Assembly (NCBI GenBank): GCA_021155205.1
Contig: JAJNPS010000028.1
Span: forward strand, 1-64,000
DNA: 64,000 bases
DNA from: Rhodobacterales bacterium
Lineage (GTDB): Bacteria > Pseudomonadota > Alphaproteobacteria > Rhodobacterales > Rhodobacteraceae
Direction: 5' to 3'
The translations under genes and the position numbers were made by a program. Under the pieces are notes generated by a model, which was not told the origin of the DNA, did no database searches, and saw only the letters and a list, made by a program, of their open reading frames with translations. Positions 34,177 to 41,813 of this stretch are shown in pieces; the first letter of the stretch is position 1; each line of letters opens with the position of its first letter.

Positions 34177-35124
34177 TCAGCTTTCTCCGCCCAGAAGTTC
34201 GGTGGCAAGCCTTTCGGCGATCGGGCGGGCCTCGGCCTCGGACATGCCGGGACGGAAGGCGGGGTTGTACAGCATTTTCAGCATAAGTTCGTCCTGGCGC
34301 GTCAAAAGTGCAAATTCCTCGTCGTCGTTGAAGATCGACGGCCGCGCGCGAGGACTGTCATTGGCCAGACCCAGACCCTGGGCAATCTCTTCGTGCAGGC
34401 ACGACAGGCGCAAAAGGTCGGGATGTTCGGCGCGCACCACCGCAAAGGCGCGGTCATAGATGCCACTGGAGCCCTTCGACAGGGCATAGACCAGGCAATA
34501 GGTCGATTTCGGCATGTTCGTGATGCCCGCGACATCACCGGGCGACAGACCGCGAAGCGCGGCATTGATGGCGGGGCCAAGGGCTTCGCGTTCCTCCTCG
34601 GAGACGATGTAAAGCCAGAAATTGGGCGCCGTCTCGCTGAGGCCGATGGGATGGCCGGTCAGACTGGACAACCGCGCAAGATAGGATGCGACGCGCGCCC
34701 GGTCCGTTGCCTGGATGTCGCGGGGCACCGATGCCCCGAACCGCAGGCCGACGCGCACCGGATCAACCCAGCGGCGCAGACGGCTTTGCGTTTCACGCTG
34801 CACCGGGCCGCCGGCATCGCGGGCATATTCGTCGAACATCGCGATGCGCAGAAAATTGTCGGCCAGCATGCGCGCATCAAACGGCGTGTCGCGCCCGCCG
34901 CCATCGGTGCGCAGCAACCCCTGGGCCAGAAGCGCTGTCTGCACCTGTGCATAATAGGCGCGCGCGGCGGCGGACCGGGGCGTGTCGGTGGGCAGGACGG
35001 CGGGCGCGCTGGCCGGAACCGGGGGCCGCGCGGCGCCCAGCATGGCAAGGTCGGTACAGCCTGACAGCACGGCAAGGCCGATCGCCGCCACCCCCCATCG
35101 ACAGGCCGTCCGTGTCAGGCGCAT
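34177..35124 (-). CDS. DUF2927-family lipoprotein, zincin-like
   Basis: The 315-residue protein has a lipoprotein signal ending in LSGC (residues about 20-23; lipidated Cys 23), placing it in the periplasm on a membrane. The core matches DUF2927: NFWLYIVSEEERE, KSTYCLVYALSKG, then the conserved SCLHEEIAQGLGLANDS region and IFNDDEEFALLTRQDELMLKMLYNPAFRPGM. The H-E-E-x-x-Q-x-L-G-L segment resembles a zinc metalloprotease helix in which the second His is Gln; whether it is catalytic is unknown. It begins 3 bp after the telA-like gene, so the two are in one operon. Confidence 0.83.
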   Translation of the reverse strand: MRLTRTACRWGVAAIGLAVLSGCTDLAMLGAARPPVPASAPAVLPTDTPRSAAARAYYAQVQTALLAQGLLRTDGGGRDTPFDARMLADNFLRIAMFDEYARDAGGPVQRETQSRLRRWVDPVRVGLRFGASVPRDIQATDRARVASYLARLSSLTGHPIGLSETAPNFWLYIVSEEEREALGPAINAALRGLSPGDVAGITNMPKSTYCLVYALSKGSSGIYDRAFAVVRAEHPDLLRLSCLHEEIAQGLGLANDSPRARPSIFNDDEEFALLTRQDELMLKMLYNPAFRPGMSEAEARPIAERLATELLGGES

Positions 35125-35127
35125 CTG

Positions 35128-36315
35128 TTATCCCTTTGCCGGCGACGTGCCGGGGCCAAGGCCCGTCTGCTTTGCCCGCGCCTGCGCCAGCGCATCGCGC
35201 AGGTCCGCCTCCATCTTTTGCAGTTCGACCTCGGCGGCGGCGCGGCGGGCCTTGCCCTCATCGGCAATGGCGAGGCTTTCGTTGATGGTGGCGATCAGTG
35301 TCGCATTGGCGTTCCTGACCGTGTCGATGTCAAACACGCCCCGCTCCATTTCCTGCCGTACGGTGCGGTTGGCCTCTTGCAGGTTCTCGGCATTGGCCTT
35401 GAGCAGGTCGTTGGTCAGGTCGGACGCATCGCGCACCGCCCCGGCCGCTTCCTTGCTGCGCTGGATCGTCACGGCCTGCGCCAACTGCGTTTCCCACAGG
35501 GGCACAGTGTTGACGAGGGTGGAGTTGATCTTGGTGACAAGGCTCTTGTCGTTTTCCTGCACCAGCCGGATCGACGGCAGCGACTGCATCGTCACCTGCC
35601 GCGTCAGTTTCAGGTCATAGACGCGGCGTTCCAGATCGTCGCGGGCGGCGCGCAGGTCGCGCAGTTCCTGGGCGCGGATGACCTGATCGGGTTCCGGCGC
35701 GGACTTGACGGCGGCCTCTTTGGCCGGGATGTCCCCGGCATCCACCTCGGCCAGCTTGGCCTCTCCGGCGGCGATATAGACCGCCAGCTCGTCATAGAAG
35801 GTCAGCGTCTTGGCATAGAGCAGATCAAGGCTTTTGATGTCCTTCAGCAATGACGTCTCGTGGTTCAAAAGTTCGCCCGTGATCTTGTCGATCTGGCCCT
35901 GGACATCCTCGTACCGGGCGACGAATTCGGCAAAGGGCGCGGCGCGGCCAAGCATGCGTTCCCACCAGCTTGCCTCGCGGCGCAGGTCCAGTTCCTCGAC
36001 CGCAAAGCCGCGGATGGTGGTGACGATCTTGCGCAAGCTGTCCCCGGCGGGGCCGACATCCTTGTTCTTGACGTCCTGCAGCATGGCCTGGCTGATCACC
36101 TGCAACTCGGACTGTGCCGCCGAACCGAAGGCGATGATCGACTGGGTGTTTGCAAGGTCCAGCGCATCCATGCGCTTGCGGATCTCGGCGGCCTTGGGCG
36201 CGGGGGCTGCATCCAGCGGGACGATCTCGGCCATCGGTTCTGGCAGGATCGTGGCGGTGACTTTCTCCACCTCGTCCAGCAGGGCGGTGGCGTTGGCACG
36301 GGGGGCTTCGGTCAT
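35128..36315 (-). CDS. TelA/KlaA-family toxic-anion-resistance protein
   Basis: The 395-residue protein belongs to the TelA family, named for plasmid tellurite resistance and including B. subtilis YaaN. Its signs are the mostly alpha-helical make-up with long coiled coils, LGRAAPFAEFVARYEDVQGQIDKI, NHETSLLKDIKSLDLLYAKTL, FYDELAVYIAAGEAKL, and RLVQENDKSLVTKINSTLVNTVPLWE followed by QEMERGVFDIDTVRNANATLI, the most conserved C-terminal stretch. No membrane helix is visible. The gene lies 26 bp after xpaC-like and 3 bp before the DUF2927 gene. XpaC/TelA pairs are linked to envelope stress and tellurite or phage-colicin tolerance; the mechanism is unclear. Confidence 0.92.
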   Translation of the reverse strand: MTEAPRANATALLDEVEKVTATILPEPMAEIVPLDAAPAPKAAEIRKRMDALDLANTQSIIAFGSAAQSELQVISQAMLQDVKNKDVGPAGDSLRKIVTTIRGFAVEELDLRREASWWERMLGRAAPFAEFVARYEDVQGQIDKITGELLNHETSLLKDIKSLDLLYAKTLTFYDELAVYIAAGEAKLAEVDAGDIPAKEAAVKSAPEPDQVIRAQELRDLRAARDDLERRVYDLKLTRQVTMQSLPSIRLVQENDKSLVTKINSTLVNTVPLWETQLAQAVTIQRSKEAAGAVRDASDLTNDLLKANAENLQEANRTVRQEMERGVFDIDTVRNANATLIATINESLAIADEGKARRAAAEVELQKMEADLRDALAQARAKQTGLGPGTSPAKG

Positions 36316-36341
36316 GGCGTCACTCTTTCTCGGGACAGGGA

Positions 36342-37226
36342 TCAGGTTTCCAGCTTCAGCCGGTCACGCAACACGGCGATTTCGACGTCAAGATCTGTGC
36401 TGGACGCGGTCAAGAGGTCGGTCGTGCGCCGGGCAAAGGTGGTTTCCAGATCGCCCAGCAGCGCCTCATACGCTGCGCGGGCCGCAGCATCGCGGTTTCG
36501 GGCGAAAATGTCGGCAAACTTGACCGTCGCGTCGCGCGCGCCCAGCAGATAGACCGACAGGTACTTGCGGGCGGCCGTCAGGTCGCGGGGATCATTTTCG
36601 ACCGTGCGGAAAAGCGTGCGGGCGGCGGTGGCGAAACGCTCAACCCGCGCCGCAAGCGCGCGGTCATTGGCGCGCAGGATCGCGTCTTTCATCGCCGCCA
36701 GATGCCTTTCGCCCTCATCCACGGCACGGGCGACGCGGTCGGTCTGAAAGGCGTCGATGCCCTCCATCCCCTTGTCGCCCATGGGGTCCAGGCCAAAGGA
36801 CAAAAGGTGCAGGCCCGCGCCGACAAGGCCGTAAAGCACGGGGTAGAGCAGCCCCGTACCGGCGATGGTGCCGCCGAGCGTCAGCGCGGCACCCATCAGG
36901 ACCGCACCCATCAGCTTGCGTGGAAAGGCGGGACGGCGCGCGGCCTTTCGGGCGTCATAGGCCGCTGACGCGCGCAGGCCTTCGCGCGTCAGCCAAGTGG
37001 CGGCAAGGATCAGACCGCCCGCGCCCAGACCCATCAGCATCTCGCGCGGGGTGCCGCGAAAGGCGGGGAACAGGAACGTCAGGGCGGCCAGGTAGAGCAC
37101 GGCCAGCCGCCACCTGCCGGTGATGGCCGGTGCGGCTGGGGCCGCGCCACCAGGCGATGCGCCGGCCGAGGCCGGGTCGGTGCGGCTGCCGTCGGGGCTG
37201 TATCTTCCGCCGAATTTCTCCGCCAT
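36342..37226 (-). CDS. XpaC-family membrane protein (5-bromo-4-chloroindolyl phosphate hydrolysis family)
   Basis: The 294-residue protein starts at the ATG at 37226. A Pro/Ala-rich N-terminus is followed by two membrane segments (LAVLYLAALTFLFPAF and GLGAGGLILAATWL), two more helices (MGAVLMGAALTLGGTIAGTG and VLYGLVGAGLHLLSFGL) and a soluble C-terminal helical domain (about 160-294) with DPMGDKGMEGIDAFQTDRVA and FRTVENDPRDLTAARKYLSVYLLGARDATVKFADI, typical of XpaC. XpaC neighbours TelA in many bacteria, as here. The substrate-based name comes from an old Bacillus screen and does not prove phosphatase activity. Confidence 0.83.
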   Translation of the reverse strand: MAEKFGGRYSPDGSRTDPASAGASPGGAAPAAPAITGRWRLAVLYLAALTFLFPAFRGTPREMLMGLGAGGLILAATWLTREGLRASAAYDARKAARRPAFPRKLMGAVLMGAALTLGGTIAGTGLLYPVLYGLVGAGLHLLSFGLDPMGDKGMEGIDAFQTDRVARAVDEGERHLAAMKDAILRANDRALAARVERFATAARTLFRTVENDPRDLTAARKYLSVYLLGARDATVKFADIFARNRDAAARAAYEALLGDLETTFARRTTDLLTASSTDLDVEIAVLRDRLKLET

Positions 37227-37315
37227 CACATGCCCCCCGACCCGGAGACATAAAGGATCAGCCCGACCAGGAGCACAAAGGCGAGGGTTCTGATCCCGCT
37301 TGCCGACACGCCCAC
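37226..37315 (-). CDS. Small single-span membrane peptide, 29 aa, coupled to xpaC
   Basis: A GTG at 37315 opens a 29-codon frame whose TGA overlaps the xpaC ATG (TGATG), the arrangement expected for translational coupling. The product reads as one membrane helix (IRTLAFVLLVGLILYVSG at residues about 8-25) with a short Ser/Gly tail. AAAAGG lies about 9 to 14 nt upstream of the GTG; a second GTG at 37309 could also serve. It is too short to match to a family by eye. Its position as the first gene of the TelA/SPFH locus suggests a small partner or regulator of that complex. Confidence 0.5.
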   Translation of the reverse strand: MGVSASGIRTLAFVLLVGLILYVSGSGGM

Positions 37316-37465
37316 CCCCTGACCTTTTCACCTGGGCAAACACTAGCCGATGCGGCCCGGTCATGCCAGTGCGGGCCTTGGGGAAATTGGCGCGAAATTC
37401 CCCCTTCTGGCCAGCCTTTGGTCCGGTGGCGGGCGGGCTTCCGCCGGTTGCGACAGGGGGTGCAG

Positions 37466-38539
37466 TCAGCGTTTGGGCGGCGACTTGCGCGGCGGTCCGC
37501 CGACATCCGGGGCGGGTTTCGTGCTGCGGGGCGGACGCGGCGCGGCGGGTCTGGCAGCGGTCCCGCGGGCACGTTCGGCGGCGACCTCTTTCGGGCTCAG
37601 GGCCTGCTGCCAGGCATCGGAGAGCGATTTCATTCCCTCGGCCGGCTTCAGGCGCCTGCGGGCAGGTTCTGCACCGTCCCGGCCGCCGATGTCCGGATCG
37701 CGGCGGCCGGGGGTGGCCGCGGCGGGCTTGCCCGATGGTCTGGTGATCTTTTGTCCCGGGCGGCGGGCGGGTTTGGCGTCGTCTGGCGCGGCGGTTTCGC
37801 CCAGCTGGTCGCGCAGAACCTTTGGGCGCACTTCTTCGACCTGGCCGGGTTGCATCTCGCCCAGGCGAAAGGGCCCGTAAGACACCCGGATCAGCCGGTT
37901 CACGATCAGCCCGATGGCATTGATCGCGCGGCGGATTTCGCGGTTCTTGCCTTCGCGCAGGCCCACGGTCAGCCAGGCATTGGCCCCTTGATGGCGGTCG
38001 AGCGACACGATCATCGGCTGGAATCTCTCGCCATCGACGATGATCCCCTGTCGCAGGGGCTCCAGGTCGGGATCGGTCGGGTTGCCCTTGACCCGCACGC
38101 GGTACTTCCGCAGCCAGCCGGTGGAGGGAAGTTCAAGACGGCGTTTCAGTTCGCCGTCGTTGGTGAGAAGAAGGAGACCTTCGGAATTGAGGTCGAGGCG
38201 GCCCACCGACATCACGCGGGGCAGGTCCTCGGGCAGGGTGTCGAACACCGTCTGGCGGCCCTTTTCGTCCGAGGCGGACGTAACCAGCCCTTCGGGCTTG
38301 TAGTAAAGCCAGAGGCGCGCCGCCTCTTCGTCCGGCATCGCCTCGCCGCGCACGGTGATGCGGTCTGCATCCGTCACGTTCAGGGCGGGCGAGGTGATGA
38401 CCTTGCCGTTCACCGAGACCTCGCCCAGTTCGATCATCCGTTCCGCCTCGCGACGCGAGGCGACGCCGCGCCGGGACAGGACCTTGGCAATGCGCTCGCC
38501 GGCGGGGGTCGGCTTGGCGGGGGTTGATTTCGGGGGCAT
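37466..38539 (-). CDS. rluB: 23S rRNA pseudouridine synthase RluB-type with long basic tail
   Basis: The 357-residue protein has an S4 RNA-binding domain (about residues 12-70: RIAKVLSRRGVASRREAERMI, then GEVSVNGKVI) and the RsuA-type catalytic domain with GRLDLNSEGLLLLTNDGEL (catalytic Asp), KYRVRVKG and EGKNREIRRAINAIG. RluB forms pseudouridine 2605 of 23S rRNA (E. coli numbering). After residue about 250 a low-complexity tail rich in Pro, Arg, Lys and Ala continues to the C-terminus, probably disordered RNA contact. The start is the ATG at 38539. It is divergent from tadA across the 38570 repeat. Confidence 0.88.
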   Translation of the reverse strand: MPPKSTPAKPTPAGERIAKVLSRRGVASRREAERMIELGEVSVNGKVITSPALNVTDADRITVRGEAMPDEEAARLWLYYKPEGLVTSASDEKGRQTVFDTLPEDLPRVMSVGRLDLNSEGLLLLTNDGELKRRLELPSTGWLRKYRVRVKGNPTDPDLEPLRQGIIVDGERFQPMIVSLDRHQGANAWLTVGLREGKNREIRRAINAIGLIVNRLIRVSYGPFRLGEMQPGQVEEVRPKVLRDQLGETAAPDDAKPARRPGQKITRPSGKPAAATPGRRDPDIGGRDGAEPARRRLKPAEGMKSLSDAWQQALSPKEVAAERARGTAARPAAPRPPRSTKPAPDVGGPPRKSPPKR

Positions 38540-38569
38540 GAAGTGACCTTCTGGGTGGGGTGCGGACAC

Positions 38570-38604
38570 CCCCGGGGCCTCTGCCCCGGACCCCGAGGAT
38601 ATTT
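38570..38604. repeat. Intergenic hairpin element ending ACCCCGAGGATATTT
   Basis: CCGGGGC (38572-38578) and GCCCCGG (38583-38589) form a perfect 7-bp stem with a CTCT loop, followed directly by ACCCCGAGGATATTT. I recall this arrangement as a dispersed intergenic motif of Rhodobacteraceae genomes; only one copy is seen in this window, so the repeat status is from memory. It lies between divergent rluB and tadA, 31 bp from the rluB start and 24 bp from the tadA start, so it does not act as a terminator for either. Confidence 0.5.
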
Positions 38605-38627
38605 GGGAAAAGGTGAAGGAACAAGGG

Positions 38628-39083
38628 TTGGCGGGTTTCCGGTCCTTCATGGATCTTGCGCTGGACGAGGCGCGGGCGGCGGGCGCGCGGGGCGAGGTTC
38701 CGGTGGGGGCCGTCGTCGTTGATCCCGCTGGCCGCATCGTAGCGCAGGCGGGCAACCGGGTGCGCGAATTGCGCGACCCGACCGCCCATGCCGAGGTGCT
38801 GGCGATCCGCGCCGCCTGTGCGCTTGCGGACAGCGAAAGGCTGCCGGGCCATGATCTTTACGTGACGCTGGAACCCTGTCCGATCTGTGCGGGCACCGTT
38901 TCGGCGGCGCGAATTGCGCGGCTCTATTACGGGGCGGCGGATCCCAAGGGCGGCGGCGTGGCGCATGGCGCGCGGGTGTTTGTCCATGCCCAGTGCCATC
39001 ATGTGCCCGAGGTCTATGACGGGCTGTCGGCGGAGGCATCCGAGGCGCTGTTGCGCGATTTCTTTGCGGGGTTGAGGGGGTAG
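38628..39083 (+). CDS. tadA: tRNA-specific adenosine deaminase
   Basis: The enzyme converts A34 to inosine in tRNA-Arg(ACG). The zinc/catalytic motifs are intact: PTAHAEVLAIR (His ligand and proton-shuttle Glu) and TLEPCPICAGTVSAARI (two Cys ligands), with VPVGAVVVD upstream. I prefer the TTG at 38628 (151 residues) because AAGGAA precedes it at a proper distance and the residues GFRSFM resemble the N-terminus of related TadA proteins; the ATG at 38649 or the GTG at 38613 are alternatives. The next gene starts 2 bp after the stop. Confidence 0.9.
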   Translation: MAGFRSFMDLALDEARAAGARGEVPVGAVVVDPAGRIVAQAGNRVRELRDPTAHAEVLAIRAACALADSERLPGHDLYVTLEPCPICAGTVSAARIARLYYGAADPKGGGVAHGARVFVHAQCHHVPEVYDGLSAEASEALLRDFFAGLRG

Positions 39084-39085
39084 GG

Positions 39086-40435
39086 ATGCAAGGGCGACCG
39101 GGATCGAACCTGTTCTACCAGACCGGCAATCCGCGCCCGGTGCTCGACCGCGCCGAGGGTATCTACATGTGGGATACGGGCGGCAACCGCTTCATCGACG
39201 GATCGTCCGGGGCGATGGTCTGCAATATCGGGCATTCCAACCCTGCCGTGCTGGCGGCAATGCGCGCGCAGATGGAGAAATCCACCTTTGGCTATCGGCT
39301 GCATTTCGTGACCGAGGCGTCAGAGGCATTGGCGGCCAGGACCGCCGCACTTGCCTGGCCGGGGATGGACCGGGTGTTCTTTGTCTCGGGCGGGTCAGAG
39401 GCGGTGGAATCGGCGATCAAGCTGGCGCGGCAATATGCCGTGGCGGTCGGGCAGGGCAGCCGGTGGAAGGTGATTTCGCGGTTTCCGTCCTATCACGGCT
39501 GTACGTTGGGGGCGCTGGCTGTAACGGGCTACGATCCCTTGACCGACCCATTCGCCCCCATGATGCAGGCGATGCCGAAGGTGGCGGCACCCCGGGCGTG
39601 GCTTGACGGGCTTGATCCGGGGAAGGTCGAGACGGGCCTGCACTATGCCGCGATGCTGGAGACGCAGATATTGGCCGAAGGGCCGGAGACGGTGTTGGCG
39701 TTCATTCTGGAGCCCGTGGGAGGGGCGTCGACCGGGGCGCTGGTGCCGCCAGCAGGCTATATGGAGGCGGTGCGCGACGTCTGTTCGCGCCATGGCGTCT
39801 TGCTGATCCATGACGAGGTGATGTCGGGCGGCGGGCGCACGGGGCGGTTTTTTGGCGGGCAGCATTGGGATGCAGGCCCGGATATCCTCGCGGTGTCCAA
39901 GGGGTTCGGCGCGGGGTATGTGCCGCTTGGTGCGATGGTGGCGAAGGCCGGGATTGTCGATGCCGTGATGGCGGCGGGCGGGTTTCTGCACGGGTTCACC
40001 TATGCGGGCAATCCCTTGGCCTGTGCGACCGGGCTGGCGGTCATCGACGAGATCGAGCGGCAGGGCATGATGGGCAATGCAGAGCGGGTGGGCGGGTACC
40101 TGAAGGCGCAGCTGACGGGGCTGATGGACCGGTTCCCGTTCATCGGCGATGTGCGTGGAATGGGGATGCTGCTGGCGATGGAGTTTGTCGCGGACCCTGT
40201 GACCCGCGCGCCGCTGCCGCCTGCGATGAAGGCGCATGAACGGGTGGTGGAGGCCGCCTATGCGCGGGGGTTGATCATCTACTCGCGCCGTTCGCGGGGC
40301 GGGTTTTCGGGCGATCACGTGCTGGTCTGCCCGCCAATGATCACCACGCCGGATCAGGTGGATGAGATCGCCGGGCGGTTGGGCGATGCGCTGGCGGCAT
40401 TCGCGGCGGACGTGAGCCTGCCGGTGGCGGCATGA
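39086..40435 (+). CDS. Class III (omega) aminotransferase, PLP-dependent
   Basis: The 449-residue transaminase belongs to subgroup II (GABA, polyamine:pyruvate, omega-amino acid transaminases). Visible: SGAMVCNIGHSNP, FFVSGGSEAVESAIKLARQY (phosphate loop), SRFPSYHGCTLGALAVTG, LLIHDEVMSGGGRTG with the cofactor Asp, and the Schiff-base Lys in LAVSKGFGAGYVPLGAMV. Its stop overlaps the start of the BKACE gene by four bases, starting a strictly coupled four-gene cassette that ends with an acetylpolyamine amidohydrolase. That context favours an omega-amine or a beta/gamma-amino acid as substrate. Confidence 0.9.
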   Translation: MQGRPGSNLFYQTGNPRPVLDRAEGIYMWDTGGNRFIDGSSGAMVCNIGHSNPAVLAAMRAQMEKSTFGYRLHFVTEASEALAARTAALAWPGMDRVFFVSGGSEAVESAIKLARQYAVAVGQGSRWKVISRFPSYHGCTLGALAVTGYDPLTDPFAPMMQAMPKVAAPRAWLDGLDPGKVETGLHYAAMLETQILAEGPETVLAFILEPVGGASTGALVPPAGYMEAVRDVCSRHGVLLIHDEVMSGGGRTGRFFGGQHWDAGPDILAVSKGFGAGYVPLGAMVAKAGIVDAVMAAGGFLHGFTYAGNPLACATGLAVIDEIERQGMMGNAERVGGYLKAQLTGLMDRFPFIGDVRGMGMLLAMEFVADPVTRAPLPPAMKAHERVVEAAYARGLIIYSRRSRGGFSGDHVLVCPPMITTPDQVDEIAGRLGDALAAFAADVSLPVAA

Positions 40436-41358
40436 GCAGGATCATCATTTCGTGCGCGATCACGGGGTCGATCCATACGCCCTCGATGTCGCCCTATCTG
40501 CCGGTCACGGCGGACGAGATTGCCTCCGGGGCCATCGGGGCGGCGAAGGCGGGGGCGGCGATCCTGCATCTGCATGCGCGGCATCCCGAGACGGGGCATC
40601 CGTCATCTGACCCTGCTCATTGGGCGGGGTTTCTGCCTGCGATTTCCGCCGGTTGTGATGCTGTCGTCAACATGACCACGGGCGGGTCGGCGATCATGAC
40701 GCTGGATCAGCGGCTGGCGGCACCCAAGGCGATGCGGCCCGAAATGTGCAGCCTGAACATGGGGTCGATCAACTTTGCGCTGTATCCGATGATCGCCAAG
40801 GTCAAGGCGTGGAAACATGACTGGGAACGTCCGTTCCTGGAAAACTCCGACGATGTGGTGTTCAAGAACACGCCCCGCGACATCGCCCATGTGCTGCACG
40901 AGATGGGGGATCAGCGCGGCGCACGGTTCGAGTTCGAATGCTATGACATCGGGCACCTGACGATGCTGCGGCATTTCGTGGACCGGGGGGCGGTGAAGCC
41001 GCCGTACTTCATCCAGTTCGTCTTTGGCGTGCTGGGGGGGATGGCGGCGGAGCCGGATACACTGGCGCATCTGAAACGGACGGCGGATCGGTTGTTCGGG
41101 CAGGACTACCACTTTTCGGTGCTCGCGGCGGGGCGCGCGCAGATGCCGATGGCGGCGATGGCCGCCGGGATGGGGGGGCATGTGCGGGTGGGGCTGGAGG
41201 ACAGTCTGTATATCGACAAGGGGTTACTGGCGCAAAGCAATGCGGAGCAGGTGGAGCGCATTCGCGGGATCGTGGAGCGGCTGGGGCGGCAGGTCGCGAC
41301 GCCCGACGAGGCGCGGGCGATGCTGGGGCTGAAGGGTCGGGCAGAGGTCGGGTTTTGA
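40432..41358 (+). CDS. BKACE-family beta-keto acid cleavage enzyme (DUF849)
   Basis: The 308-residue protein shows the BKACE pattern: IISCAITGSIHTPSMSPYLP, GAAKAGAAILHLHARHPETG (zinc His-x-His near residues 46-48), VNMTTGG, RPEMCSLNMGSINF and the final VRVGLEDSLYIDKG with a conserved Glu-Asp. BKACE enzymes condense a beta-keto acid with acetyl-CoA to give acetoacetate plus a CoA thioester; the founding member, Kce, cleaves 3-keto-5-aminohexanoate in lysine fermentation. Many subfamilies have unknown keto-acid substrates. Here the aminotransferase upstream could produce the beta-keto acid. It overlaps both neighbours. Confidence 0.9.
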   Translation: MSRIIISCAITGSIHTPSMSPYLPVTADEIASGAIGAAKAGAAILHLHARHPETGHPSSDPAHWAGFLPAISAGCDAVVNMTTGGSAIMTLDQRLAAPKAMRPEMCSLNMGSINFALYPMIAKVKAWKHDWERPFLENSDDVVFKNTPRDIAHVLHEMGDQRGARFEFECYDIGHLTMLRHFVDRGAVKPPYFIQFVFGVLGGMAAEPDTLAHLKRTADRLFGQDYHFSVLAAGRAQMPMAAMAAGMGGHVRVGLEDSLYIDKGLLAQSNAEQVERIRGIVERLGRQVATPDEARAMLGLKGRAEVGF

Positions 41359-41813
41359 TCCGCTATCGGGCGATGACGGCGGCGGATGTGCCGGTGTTGC
41401 GGGCGATGCTGCAGGCATTGTCGGATCAGGACGGCGGCAAGGCTGTGGCCTCGGAGGCGGCTTTGCTGGAGGGTGGATTTGGCGCGCGACCCCTGTTCCA
41501 GGGGCTGGTGGCGGAGGAGGACGGGCCGCTGGGGGTCGTCGTCTACTATCCGAGTTATTCGACCCTGCGAGGCGAACCGGGGATCTATGTGCAGGACCTT
41601 TTCGTGCTGGAGGCTGCACGAGGCAAGGGGATCGGGCGTGGACTGCTGGCGGCAGTGATGACGGCCCAGGATTGGGGGGCGAAGTACCTGACGCTTTCGG
41701 TTAGTCCGGGGAATGTGGCGGCAAAAGCCTTCTACGACCGGGCGGGGTTTCGGGCGCGGGAGTATGACTTCCTGATCGTCGATGGCGCAGCGCTGGAGGG
41801 ATTGGCGCGATGA
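41355..41813 (+). CDS. GNAT-family acetyltransferase, spermidine/diamine acetyltransferase-like
   Basis: The 152-residue GNAT begins at a TTG overlapping the BKACE stop and overlaps the deacetylase start. It carries the acetyl-CoA loop (LEAARGKGIGRGLLAAV), the preceding strand PGIYVQDLFVLE and the AKAFYDRAGFRARE end motif. The YYPSYSTLRGEPGIYVQDLF stretch is typical of the diamine/spermidine acetyltransferase (SSAT) branch rather than ribosomal or antibiotic acetylases. In this cassette it probably adds an acetyl group to an amine that the neighbouring amidohydrolase can remove. Confidence 0.82.
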   Translation: MIRYRAMTAADVPVLRAMLQALSDQDGGKAVASEAALLEGGFGARPLFQGLVAEEDGPLGVVVYYPSYSTLRGEPGIYVQDLFVLEAARGKGIGRGLLAAVMTAQDWGAKYLTLSVSPGNVAAKAFYDRAGFRAREYDFLIVDGAALEGLAR

